64,000 nt of DNA from Rhodothermaceae bacterium (GTDB taxonomy: Bacteria; Bacteroidota; Rhodothermia; Rhodothermales; Bin80). Under the pieces are notes generated by a model. It was not told the DNA's origin, made no database searches, and saw only the letters and a program-made list of their open reading frames with translations. The stretch's first letter is position 1; each line of letters opens with the position of its first letter. Shown piece after piece: positions 37,049-45,241 of this stretch. Location: positions 1 to 64,000 of the forward strand of contig VXSC01000020.1 in the NCBI GenBank assembly GCA_009838195.1, in the 5' to 3' direction. A program made the translations under genes and the position numbers.

Positions 37049-37980
37049 CGATTGCGGAAATAGAAGCCCAGTTCACGGGGCTGAATCGTGGGGATAGTTC
37101 TTTTGCTGAGATAGAGCAGGTACTGGAGACCTACCAGAGGACGTATTGCGAGGTCTATCGACGCTTTGGAGAGAAGCATCTACCGGTGTCAGCATTCAAA
37201 CACGCCGAAATCGCAACATTCCCGGTTTCGGAAGCGGAATGCGTGTTTGTGAGTAGCGCGACAGGGAGCGGGCTTCGAAGTCGACATTTTGTGCGCCGGC
37301 TAGCTGTGTATGATGCTTCCGTGTGTGCAGCTTTCGAAGCCGTGTTTGGGAAGGGACCATACACGATTTGGGCTCATTTACCGGGATATTCTACCGAGTC
37401 CTCTCTCGTTTGCATGCTGAAAATTCTCATCCAACGGTATGGGGATGAGAGAAGTCAGTTCTTTCTGGCTAGCGAGCCCCCCGGTAATCTTGATGCCACC
37501 TCTCCCTTAGTGCTTTTTGGTGCGGCATTTGGTCTTCTATCTTTGAGTGAGGCAGGTCCTTGGCAGTTGCCTCAAAATGCACGGATTGTGGAAACCGGTG
37601 GGATGAAAACCCATCAACGCGATATTACTCGGAGGGAACTGCATGCGCGTTTGGCGGAAGGGTTCGGTATTCAAGAAGAGCACGTTTGGAGCGAGTATGG
37701 GATGTGTGAGCTTCTAAGCCAAGCCTATGCCCAAGGTGGGCCCGTGTACGTGCCTCCGCCATGGATGCATGTTCGGGTCGTTGATCCACATAATCCAAAA
37801 CAGATTCTATCTGATGGGCAACCCGGGCTTATCGCGGTTACCGATTTGGCAAACATCCACACGGTCTCCAGTATTCTTACAGAGGATCTGGGAGTGAGCC
37901 ATGGAGAAGGGTTTGAAGTTTTGGGACGTTTCCCAGGAAGTGCATTAAGGGGGTGCAATTTTTTATTGGAGAGTGCGTAA
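37045..37980 (+). CDS. LuxE-like acyl-protein synthetase / acyltransferase
   Basis: About 311 residues of the LuxE/acyl-activating group as found in Bacteroidota. Seen are VSSATGSGLRSRHFVRRLA (AMP/phosphate loop, SSATGS), PGYSTESSLVCMLK, ARIVETGGMKTHQRDITR and WSEYGMCELLSQAY. The end IHTVSSILTEDLG and FPGSALRGCN is typical. LuxE activates a fatty acid and holds it as a thioester for LuxC. The GTG at 37045 is chosen for its four-base GTGA overlap; a TTG at 37027 is the alternative. No luciferase genes are present. The matching LuxC-like gene is 2.5 kb downstream, with three unrelated genes between. Confidence 0.85.
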   Translation: MTIAEIEAQFTGLNRGDSSFAEIEQVLETYQRTYCEVYRRFGEKHLPVSAFKHAEIATFPVSEAECVFVSSATGSGLRSRHFVRRLAVYDASVCAAFEAVFGKGPYTIWAHLPGYSTESSLVCMLKILIQRYGDERSQFFLASEPPGNLDATSPLVLFGAAFGLLSLSEAGPWQLPQNARIVETGGMKTHQRDITRRELHARLAEGFGIQEEHVWSEYGMCELLSQAYAQGGPVYVPPPWMHVRVVDPHNPKQILSDGQPGLIAVTDLANIHTVSSILTEDLGVSHGEGFEVLGRFPGSALRGCNFLLESA

Positions 37981-38167
37981 ATATTCAACGGACCACTCGG
38001 ATGCATTCAAAGTGAGAAGCGGCTTAATCAACATTGAGTCACCGAGATGGGGGCGGTAGAATACTCCTCAGAGTTGCAAATGTTATATGGCGTGATTGCG
38101 GTTAATTTCCTGTGTTGGCAATATCAAAATACTAGGATTCGCATTCCAAACTTACACACCTAAAATC

Positions 38168-38437
38168 ATGACACACAACATAAAGTACTGGTTCGTTCGC
38201 GTTATTGCAATCATGGTCATATCCTTTATCGCTTATAGTGGTGGCGAATTGCTTGATAGAGCTACAGCTACCGCTGAGGCTGAATTCTGTGAGAACGATA
38301 GGTGCATAAATATTTTCGAAATTGGTTATTGCTATGATGCCCCAGGTTCCAAGCGCGGCTGCAATAAGATAGGGGGCAGTCGTGACACCTATAGATGTGG
38401 AGGGCCTAATGATGGGAAAACCCACATTCTCCAGTAG
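38168..38437 (+). CDS. Small membrane-led Cys-rich peptide (NVEALA-like layout)
   Basis: An 89-residue product. A single hydrophobic segment (VRVIAIMVISFIAYSGGELL) is followed by an Ala/Glu patch TATAEAEFC and six cysteines in FCENDRCI, GYCYD, RGCNK and YRCGG. The layout (signal or anchor, Ala-Glu motif, Cys-rich tail) resembles the NVEALA-type small proteins of Bacteroidota, which often sit beside six-bladed propeller genes as here. I do not see the exact NVEALA string, so this is an analogy. A longer ATG-less reading from 38096 is less likely. Its 3' end overlaps the propeller gene by 29 bases. The function is unknown. Confidence 0.6.
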   Translation: MTHNIKYWFVRVIAIMVISFIAYSGGELLDRATATAEAEFCENDRCINIFEIGYCYDAPGSKRGCNKIGGSRDTYRCGGPNDGKTHILQ

Positions 38438-39626
38438 TTGGGTGCTGCAGATCGGTAAATCGATTGTCCCACACAAATTTGTGAATGTTTTCCGCTGTGT
38501 GGGCTGGTGTATTGCGGTAATAGTTACAACTGTATTTTCCCAGGGAGTGGGAAAAGCCCAAGCTGTGATTCACCCAACAAAGGAGAATATTCCAACTTCT
38601 TCTGATCCCCGTTTTGAGTTGAGTCATGAGATTGAAGGGGCTGATTTCTGGCACTGGAATTCATCGAGCATTTCGGAGATTGGGGTTGACGAGGGGGACA
38701 CTTTCCAGATGCTCGGCATTGTATTTGACTTGGAGACTGATAGAGAAAGAACCGTTTATTATTTGGATCTGATTCACTCAGAGGTTCGCGCATATGATTA
38801 CGAAGGGAATTGGATTGGAAATGTGGCGAATTCTGGAATTGGTCCTGGGGAACTTCAAAGCCCCGTTGGTTTGCTTGTTATCCCGGACAATAGTCAGATA
38901 GTTATTTCAGATCAGCTGACCCATCATGTTTTCGAGCGTAATGAGGCAACATTTGAGTTAGTGTCAACGCAGCGTCCTACGAATCCCAGTAGAAACGGAC
39001 ATCTCTGCACGATGAATGAACACTACTATCTAGTATCTTATGAATTTGGGTCCGCTGCATCTGAGCACAAAATCATCCAAAAATATACTCTGGATGGTGA
39101 ATGGGTGACTTCTTTCGGAACGCCGTATATCTACGATGATCCGTTATTTCCGATTGTGTTTGCTGATGAAACGTTTATTGCATGTAACTCGGAGCATAAC
39201 ACCATTGCAGTAATCACAAATCACATTCCTGCCATGACGGGCTATTCAGATCAGGGGGAACTACTGTGGCAAGTCACCTTTCCCGATTTTCAGTCGGATG
39301 TAGTAGAAGAACTAGTGATAGAGGGGAGGGTAACTAGTAGGGTTATGTTTGAAGCAGGCACTTCCGTATTTCGGTCATTGTTATCCGATGGAGAATATTT
39401 CTATGTGACCTATGTTTTTCGAGAAAAAGCTTCACGATTGTTACAGAGATTACGTTTATCAGAAAGCCATGCATTCAGGGTGAATGCTCATTCTGGATTG
39501 GGTGTTTATTTGGGGGCTGCTGGCCCTGAGGAGGGCGAATTATTGGTGGCAATGGATGGGGAATATCGCTTTACTGTCACAAATAATTCTGGGTTTCCAC
39601 AGATTAGGATACATAGTTTTCGATAA
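38409..39626 (+). CDS. Exported six-bladed beta-propeller protein
   Basis: About 405 residues. An N-terminal hydrophobic stretch (CIAVIVTTVFSQGVGKAQA) acts as signal or anchor behind a rather long, basic leader. The propeller shows repeated blades such as VYYLDLIHSEVRAYDYEGNW with IGNVANSGIGPGELQSPVGL and VVISDQ-like strands. The GxGPGELxxP motif is diagnostic for the NHL/6-bladed (BF3164-like) group. These proteins are usually periplasmic or lipid-anchored and their ligands are unknown. It starts inside the small Cys-rich gene and is followed 30 bases later by a thioredoxin-like gene. Confidence 0.75.
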   Translation: MMGKPTFSSSWVLQIGKSIVPHKFVNVFRCVGWCIAVIVTTVFSQGVGKAQAVIHPTKENIPTSSDPRFELSHEIEGADFWHWNSSSISEIGVDEGDTFQMLGIVFDLETDRERTVYYLDLIHSEVRAYDYEGNWIGNVANSGIGPGELQSPVGLLVIPDNSQIVISDQLTHHVFERNEATFELVSTQRPTNPSRNGHLCTMNEHYYLVSYEFGSAASEHKIIQKYTLDGEWVTSFGTPYIYDDPLFPIVFADETFIACNSEHNTIAVITNHIPAMTGYSDQGELLWQVTFPDFQSDVVEELVIEGRVTSRVMFEAGTSVFRSLLSDGEYFYVTYVFREKASRLLQRLRLSESHAFRVNAHSGLGVYLGAAGPEEGELLVAMDGEYRFTVTNNSGFPQIRIHSFR

Positions 39627-39656
39627 AGTCTAGAAGTGTGACTGACTCATTGAGGA

Positions 39657-40310
39657 ATGAACCTAGGAAGTATCGTTGGAAACAATCGGTGGTGGATTTT
39701 GTCAGCTGCTGTCCTAGTTGCTACTTCTTTTGCTGTAGGAATCAGCGGGATATTTCAGTTGATACCTATCGTGGAAATTCATTGGCCAAAACAGGTTACT
39801 GAAATAGGATATGTACCGTCGTATGCAGAAGCTTCGGATAAGGAACTCGTGATGGTTTTTATGGGATCTTCCACCTGTGCCTTTAGCAATCACGACGCTT
39901 TACCGCCATTAATTGAGGATGCAAAGCTAAAACTGCAAAGTAAATCTATTGACCAAGGCTGGTCCTTCAGCGTGATCGGTGTGTCAGTAGATTGGCGTGC
40001 ATCGGATGGCATTACCCATCTCGGCAAATTTGGCCATTTTGATGAAATAATGACGGGACGTAAATGGCACGGAACAGCAGCAGATCTCTATTCAAGAAAA
40101 ATAATTTCAGGAATTCGGGCGACACCGCAGATATTTGTGTTTGCCCGCGATTACACCCAGAATAGTGAAGAGGTAAAGGAGTCGGTTCCCAAAGAGATTC
40201 CAATTCATCGTGTGGCAGGTATAGGGCAAATTGAAAATTGGCTGAATAGAGGGCTCCCTTTACCTCAAGACGCGCTACGACGTTTTTCAGGAACAGACGG
40301 TGCCCCTTAG
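39657..40310 (+). CDS. Membrane-anchored thioredoxin-like protein, function unknown
   Basis: A 217-residue protein with one N-terminal membrane span (WWILSAAVLVATSFAVGISG). The domain of thioredoxin type has ELVMVFMGSSTCAFSNHDAL with a single Cys where CXXC is usual, WSFSVIGVSVDW and a cis-Pro in GIRATPQIFVFA. It may reduce or sense thiols of the neighbouring Cys-rich peptide, which is an inference from order alone. The three genes 38168-40310 are tightly spaced and look like one transcription unit. By eye they seem somewhat AT-richer than the flanking LuxE/LuxC genes. Confidence 0.6.
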   Translation: MNLGSIVGNNRWWILSAAVLVATSFAVGISGIFQLIPIVEIHWPKQVTEIGYVPSYAEASDKELVMVFMGSSTCAFSNHDALPPLIEDAKLKLQSKSIDQGWSFSVIGVSVDWRASDGITHLGKFGHFDEIMTGRKWHGTAADLYSRKIISGIRATPQIFVFARDYTQNSEEVKESVPKEIPIHRVAGIGQIENWLNRGLPLPQDALRRFSGTDGAP

Positions 40311-40448
40311 GGATCACGTATCCAAGTACAGAAGGATACAACTAGTGAAGGGGTAGTGATATTTCAGATTGGGGGAAAGTAGTTTCAACAATTGTCGAAG
40401 TCGGTGTGTTACATGAGGCTCACTAGATAGGGCCTTATTGGAAAGTGC

Positions 40449-41492
40449 ATGAATTCGCTGATCACCGGGTTGTCTAAGGCCACCCACGTCTGGTCTGATC
40501 CTGGCCTGCCATGTAGAAAAGACGCCGTGCAGGCAACGCTGACAGCATCCAACTCATTTACGGAGGAGGCCCTGGAGTTTGCGATTGATCAGCAAATGAG
40601 CGAGGTGACGAAATCCGCGTTGATGGCTTGGATTGGGGGAAGAAGACCAAAACGTGTTCATCAGGTTGGGGTGATCAATGCCGGGAATGTACCATTCGCT
40701 GGATTGCAGGACCTTCTTGCCGTTATTCTTTGTGATCATTCCTATGTTGGTGTGTTGTCCAGTAAATCTCCCTACCTCTTGCCAGCATTTGTTCAGACGG
40801 TCCGCGATCAGGGAGTAGATTTGGGTGTGAACTTTGTAGATCATGAAGCAGTCTGGAGGCAGGCGCAGGCGGTCATGGCGACTGGCAGTGATTCAACGAT
40901 TGCCCAAATCAGTTCTCTTGCAACGATCAAGGGGCTACCACAGCAGAAGTGTTTATTTCGGAGTAACCGGTATGGGGTTTCAATTCTGGATGGACGTGAA
41001 ACTGATCATGATTTGGATGACCTAGCACTGGATGTATTGTTGCATGAGGGGATGGGATGTCGCAATGTAGCACTTATTTTTGCACCTGCAGGACTTGAAC
41101 CGGACCAGTGCCTCGAACACCTCGCTCGGGTGCGAGGGATATTTCCTGCACATCCCTCAACACCGGGAAGATTAGAAATGCAAAGAGCTTACTTAGCCGC
41201 GGTCAAGCAGCCACATGCGTATGGAGATGGCTTGGAATTTTTGGTCAGCAAAGGGCCTCCCGAAGTCCAGGTTCCGGGACATGTACGTTGGGTGGAATAT
41301 GAGGATCTTGATGAAGTGATTCGCTTTGTTGAAGCAACATTTAGCGAAGTGCAATGCGTTGTGGCGCGTGATAGGTTATGCGAAAAATTGCCGGAGACTT
41401 GGGATGCTCAGCCACTTGGTACGACGCAAAAACCAGCACTCGCATGGAAGCCTGACGGAAGAGATACCATTGATTTCCTGTGTAACTTATAG
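40449..41492 (+). CDS. LuxC-like acyl-CoA reductase
   Basis: A 347-residue member of the LuxC/acyl-CoA reductase family (aldehyde-dehydrogenase fold). The nucleotide region GVINAGNVPFAGLQDLLAVI, the pocket VGVLSSKSPYL, MATGSDSTIAQ and the catalytic Cys in HEGMGCRNVALIF are visible. It would reduce activated fatty acyl groups to aldehydes, in partnership with the LuxE-like protein. Light production is not implied since no LuxAB genes are seen. The physiological use in Bacteroidota-like bacteria is not established. 138 bases upstream lack a gene. Confidence 0.87.
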   Translation: MNSLITGLSKATHVWSDPGLPCRKDAVQATLTASNSFTEEALEFAIDQQMSEVTKSALMAWIGGRRPKRVHQVGVINAGNVPFAGLQDLLAVILCDHSYVGVLSSKSPYLLPAFVQTVRDQGVDLGVNFVDHEAVWRQAQAVMATGSDSTIAQISSLATIKGLPQQKCLFRSNRYGVSILDGRETDHDLDDLALDVLLHEGMGCRNVALIFAPAGLEPDQCLEHLARVRGIFPAHPSTPGRLEMQRAYLAAVKQPHAYGDGLEFLVSKGPPEVQVPGHVRWVEYEDLDEVIRFVEATFSEVQCVVARDRLCEKLPETWDAQPLGTTQKPALAWKPDGRDTIDFLCNL

Positions 41493-41560
41493 AGGAACAA
41501 GAAAAGGCCCGCACAAGTTTGCGTTGTGCCTGGCAGCATAGCAATTGATCGTCAAGAGAC

Positions 41561-41956
41561 GTGTGGAAAACAAGTAAGTCCGATCGCATTACACTGCATT
41601 CCAAGGAGCTGATCAAAAATCTCCAGGCTTGGCTGGATCTCAGGGTTCAGCTGGCAGGTTGGCAGTATTGGGATACGATTCTACAAAACCGAAAAACGAT
41701 CTATGCCGTGATCGCCGCAGGTTTTTTACTTGCCATTTCTGTTATCTTTCTGCTAATTGCTGCGGCATTGGGGGTAGGATTTCTGTTGGGGCACATAGTG
41801 TGGGGATTTGTGTCCGTTGGCGTGATTATGGGAGTGGGTGCCTGGCTCCTGAGTCGCTTAACGGTCCGGTTGATGAACCCCGAAATTGAAAATATAGATC
41901 GTACGATTACTGAGACGAATGGACAAAATGGATCAGAAAAAGAAACGGACGAGTAG
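41561..41956 (+). CDS. YqjE-like (holin-superfamily, DUF1469 type) membrane protein
   Basis: A 131-residue protein starting at GTG with an amphipathic N-terminus and two adjacent membrane spans (TIYAVIAAGFLLAISVIFLL and IAAALGVGFLLGHIVWGF, continuing VSVGVIMGVGAWLL). A polar acidic tail follows. The layout matches the YqjE/phage-holin-superfamily proteins. In Enterobacteria YqjD, YqjE and YqjK form a stress-related, stationary-phase membrane set. The next gene overlaps its 3' end and is YqjD-like, so the pair is conserved in a changed order. Confidence 0.65.
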   Translation: MWKTSKSDRITLHSKELIKNLQAWLDLRVQLAGWQYWDTILQNRKTIYAVIAAGFLLAISVIFLLIAAALGVGFLLGHIVWGFVSVGVIMGVGAWLLSRLTVRLMNPEIENIDRTITETNGQNGSEKETDE

Positions 41957-42383
41957 TGACGTCCGCGCAGCGCTTGATGACCGCGCACACCAAATTGAAA
42001 AGCACTTGGGTGCGCTTCGCCGTGAAGTGAGTGGCATGGTGCCTCCCGTTAAGGATATCATTGTCAAACATCCCATTGGCAGTGCCTGTGCGGTTCTTGG
42101 TGCGGGTGTGGTACTAGGGTACTTGATTGGGGGTGGTCGGCGTGAAGGAGGCTCTGGTGATGGTGCACTACTTGACGCAGTATTGGCTCCTGTGGTTGAG
42201 TCTATTAAAGAGCGTTTGAACAACGGAGAAACCTCAGAGGAAGCGGTCCGTGGAGCCCTGCGTACGTATGTGGTCCCACAGCGAGCCAGCGCACTCAACG
42301 AATTATTCCGGTTACTCCTCCCTATGGCTGTTGAGATGAGCCTAAAGGCGCTAGATAAGGATGGGGAAGAGGAAGAATCCTGA
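41919..42383 (+). CDS. YqjD/ElaB-like (DUF883 type) membrane-anchored protein
   Basis: A 154-residue protein. A charged, probably helical N-terminal half (RAALDDRAHQIEKHLGALRR) is followed by the C-type anchor KHPIGSACAVLGAGVVLGYL with IGGGRREGG, similar to the HPW..GA-type anchor of DUF883 proteins. An additional amphipathic region and an acidic tail EEEES end the protein. YqjD-like proteins tether ribosomes to the membrane in stationary phase; transfer of that role to this protein is an inference. It overlaps the upstream gene by 38 bases and adk by 23 bases. Confidence 0.55.
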   Translation: MDKMDQKKKRTSSDVRAALDDRAHQIEKHLGALRREVSGMVPPVKDIIVKHPIGSACAVLGAGVVLGYLIGGGRREGGSGDGALLDAVLAPVVESIKERLNNGETSEEAVRGALRTYVVPQRASALNELFRLLLPMAVEMSLKALDKDGEEEES

Positions 42384-43029
42384 TATTGTCGAAGCAGATC
42401 ATCGACTTGTCTTCTTGGGGCCTCCAGGTTCAGGCAAAGGCACACAGGCAAGGCTGCTGGCGACGAAGCGTGGACTTTCGCACATATCTACGGGAGTCAT
42501 TCTCCGCACAGAAATAAAAGCGGAGACTTCGATAGGCACTGAAGCAAGAAAGTATATTGTCACGGGGCGTTTGGTTCCTGACGAGATGATACGCTCATTG
42601 GCCGAAGATGCGATCAAGGCTGCAAATTTCCGAGGATTTATTCTTGACGGCTACCCGCGTACAATCCAGCAAGCCCAGTGGCTACATGAATTTCTGGACG
42701 CTCAAGAGGTCTCCTTGACCGCTGTGATCCAATTAGTTCTTGACGATGAGGATGTGGTTTCACGCTTATCGCAGCGGCGAATTCATTCTCTTACCGGCGA
42801 AAATTTCCATTTATCGAATAAGCCACCACCCAAGGAGGAGGCTGAATTTATCGTCTCTCGCCCAGATGATCAGCCGGATGCGATTCGAAAACGGCTAAAG
42901 GTGTATTACCGGGAGACCCACCCGTTGATTGAGTATTATGACTCTCGAGGCCTTCTTTTGCCTGTTCAGGCTTTAGGCTCGTTTTCCGAAGTACACGCCC
43001 AGATACGCTCCACCCTGCAAATGCCGTAG
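42361..43029 (+). CDS. adk: Adenylate kinase
   Basis: Converts AMP and ATP into two ADP. The 222-residue long-type enzyme shows the P-loop VFLGPPGSGKGTQARLLA, the AMP site STGVILRTEI, GFILDGYPRTIQQAQWL and a lid with RRIHSLTGENFHLSNKPP that lacks the four zinc cysteines. The C-terminal segment DAIRKRLKVYYRETHPLIEY is typical. It has an N-terminal extension of about 14 residues before the first strand, and starts inside the preceding gene. Confidence 0.93.
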   Translation: MGKRKNPDIVEADHRLVFLGPPGSGKGTQARLLATKRGLSHISTGVILRTEIKAETSIGTEARKYIVTGRLVPDEMIRSLAEDAIKAANFRGFILDGYPRTIQQAQWLHEFLDAQEVSLTAVIQLVLDDEDVVSRLSQRRIHSLTGENFHLSNKPPPKEEAEFIVSRPDDQPDAIRKRLKVYYRETHPLIEYYDSRGLLLPVQALGSFSEVHAQIRSTLQMP

Positions 43030-43052
43030 TTTCCAGAAATCAATGGTAGCAC

Positions 43053-44042
43053 ATGGGAAGGCAGCAGGACACTGATCTGGAAGTAAAGCTTGAGAGACTT
43101 CGCACCGAGATTAACTCAGGTCTTTCAGACTTGGTCAAACACCATCAGCCAAGTGAGCTCTATGACTCCGTGCGTTATGTGCTTTCAGGTGGAGGTAAGC
43201 GTGTGCGACCGGTTTTATTAGTTCTTTCGGCAGAGGTATTTGGGGTTGGAATCAGGCACACGATGCCACTCGCTTTAGCTGTAGAGCTGATCCACAATTT
43301 CTCTCTCGTCCACGACGACATCATGGATCATGCAGATAGTCGCAGGGGTCGAAAAACGGTTCACGTCCTATGGAATATAGACACAGCAATTCTATGCGGT
43401 GATGTATTACTTGCTTTGGCAGCTGAATGTATTGGACGGGCAACTTCAGGAGATACTGCACAACTAACCCGGGCATTTGGGAGGATGATTCGAGAATTAT
43501 GTGAGGGGCAGGCGTTAGATATGGTCATCGGAAATAGCCAGAATCTCACGACCGATGACTATCTGCATATGGTTGATGGTAAGACAGGTGGGCTGCTCTC
43601 CGCTTCACTTGAAATGGGGGGAATTGCCGGCAAAGCAGACTCCGATTCTTGTTTGGCATTAAGGGAGGCAGGTAAATTTATAGGGAGAGCCTTTCAGATT
43701 AATGATGATCTCTTGGATCTGGTGGCAGATGATCAGCGCTGGGGAAAGGTTCAGGGAGGAGACTTGATGGAGGGAAAAGGGACGTATCTATTGACCGAAG
43801 CACGTCAGCGGGCAACAGGGGAAGATGCAGCATTCTTTGCGGGGATCTATCCTGGTTCAGGTCTAACCGAGGAGGAAATTCCCAAGGCGCGAGCACGAAT
43901 GGAGGCACTTGGGGTTTTGGATGCAGCACGTGAACATGTCCATAGCTACACGCATCAGGCTCTGGATCGGATCCGTTCGCTATCGGGAAATACCACGGAG
44001 CTTCACGCGCTCATTCAAGAGATAGGCTCTCGGATCTATTAG
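43053..44042 (+). CDS. Polyprenyl diphosphate synthase
   Basis: Chain-elongating prenyltransferase (trans type) of 329 residues. The first Asp-rich motif is HDDIMDHADSRRGRKT (near residue 87), the second is INDDLLDLVAD (near 216), with GGGKRVRPVLLVLSAE and DGKTGGLLSASLEMGG between. Four to five bases before the first motif the residues are Ser/Leu rather than bulky aromatics (NFSLVHDD), so a longer product (geranylgeranyl or longer, for quinones) is plausible; exact length cannot be read. Starts 23 bases behind adk. Confidence 0.92.
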   Translation: MGRQQDTDLEVKLERLRTEINSGLSDLVKHHQPSELYDSVRYVLSGGGKRVRPVLLVLSAEVFGVGIRHTMPLALAVELIHNFSLVHDDIMDHADSRRGRKTVHVLWNIDTAILCGDVLLALAAECIGRATSGDTAQLTRAFGRMIRELCEGQALDMVIGNSQNLTTDDYLHMVDGKTGGLLSASLEMGGIAGKADSDSCLALREAGKFIGRAFQINDDLLDLVADDQRWGKVQGGDLMEGKGTYLLTEARQRATGEDAAFFAGIYPGSGLTEEEIPKARARMEALGVLDAAREHVHSYTHQALDRIRSLSGNTTELHALIQEIGSRIY

Positions 44043-44138
44043 TGTTGATCCGTTTTTCGGATACACGGTTCAATGGCGCTCGAATTGAACTTACAGGTTC
44101 TTGCAGTTGATAACTGCGCAGACCGAAATCATTAGATA

Positions 44139-45188
44139 ATGACAAAAAAGATATTAGACCAGATTGATTCGGAAGGAATGTACGAGGCTGTTCGGAGTTT
44201 CTCTGAGCAGTTGAAACAGGGGCGTGCACGCGCTCTGAAAGCCAAATTTAATGGTTGGCCGGGAGATAGGGTCACAGGAGTCGTAGTTGCCGGTATGGGA
44301 GGCAGTGCGATGGGGGGAGATATTTTAGCGGCACTTTCAGTTGACCACGCATCCATCCCGGTTGCTGTATCACGTAGTTATTCCTTACCTGCATGGGTGG
44401 GGCCCAATACCGCTGTTGTGGCCTCAAGTTATTCGGGGAATACTGAAGAAAGTCTGGCCGCCTTCGAGGATGCCATTGCACGCGGGGCCAGGGTAGTGAC
44501 CATTTCTACGGGAGGGAAACTTGCTGAGCGTGCTCACGCAAACAACGTTCCGCTTGTGCAACTTCCTTCCGGAATTCAGCCGCGTGCAGCGCTGCCGCAT
44601 TCATTGTCCGCACTGTTGACGATTACGGAGCCGCTTCAACTTACAGCAGTTCGTCCAGAGGATTGGGATGAATCTATATCCATAACTGCTCAACAGTCAG
44701 AGGTGATGTCGGATCTGCCTAACCCAGACAATCCAGCCATGAAGTTAGCTAAAACTTTGCACGGCCGGTTTCCGGTAATCTATAGCAGTGAGCAGTTTGC
44801 CGCGGCGAACACGCGTTGGTGCAATCAAATGCATGAGAATGCAAAGAGCTTTGCCGTCGGGAATTGTCTCCCCGAGATGAACCATAACGAGATCATGGGG
44901 TGGGCACGATTCCAGTCGGAATTAAAGAAACTCGCTGTCATCGTGCTACGCGATAAGGAAGACCATAAACGCACGCAACGCAGGCTTGAGGTGACACAAT
45001 CGTTATTGGCTCCGCATGCACACAGCTGGAATGAGATAAAAAGCGAAGGCAATAGCAGACTCGCACGTCTTCTATCTATCATGTATGTCAGCGACTGGGT
45101 GAGCCTGTATCTTGCGATATTGAATGAGACGGATCCATCTCCAGTAGGATTGATCTCCGAGCTGAAGGCGGCCTTGGCGCGAGGCTGA
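44139..45188 (+). CDS. Bifunctional phosphoglucose/phosphomannose isomerase
   Basis: A 349-residue two-SIS-domain isomerase. The motifs are VVAGMGGSAMGGDILAAL, VASSYSGNTEESLAAF (SYSGNTEE is diagnostic of the PGI/PMI branch) and QMHENAKSFAVG. The C-terminal ERH-like region NHNEIMGWARFQ with the catalytic Glu/His completes it. It interconverts fructose-6-P with glucose-6-P and mannose-6-P. The branch is known from archaea, some Bacteroidota and thermophiles. It follows the prenyl synthase after about 100 bases. Confidence 0.9.
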   Translation: MTKKILDQIDSEGMYEAVRSFSEQLKQGRARALKAKFNGWPGDRVTGVVVAGMGGSAMGGDILAALSVDHASIPVAVSRSYSLPAWVGPNTAVVASSYSGNTEESLAAFEDAIARGARVVTISTGGKLAERAHANNVPLVQLPSGIQPRAALPHSLSALLTITEPLQLTAVRPEDWDESISITAQQSEVMSDLPNPDNPAMKLAKTLHGRFPVIYSSEQFAAANTRWCNQMHENAKSFAVGNCLPEMNHNEIMGWARFQSELKKLAVIVLRDKEDHKRTQRRLEVTQSLLAPHAHSWNEIKSEGNSRLARLLSIMYVSDWVSLYLAILNETDPSPVGLISELKAALARG

Positions 45189-45241
45189 TGACGGAACGGT
45201 GTGTGAATAATGGCGTTGCGTACAGGAACCGCCATTAATTC

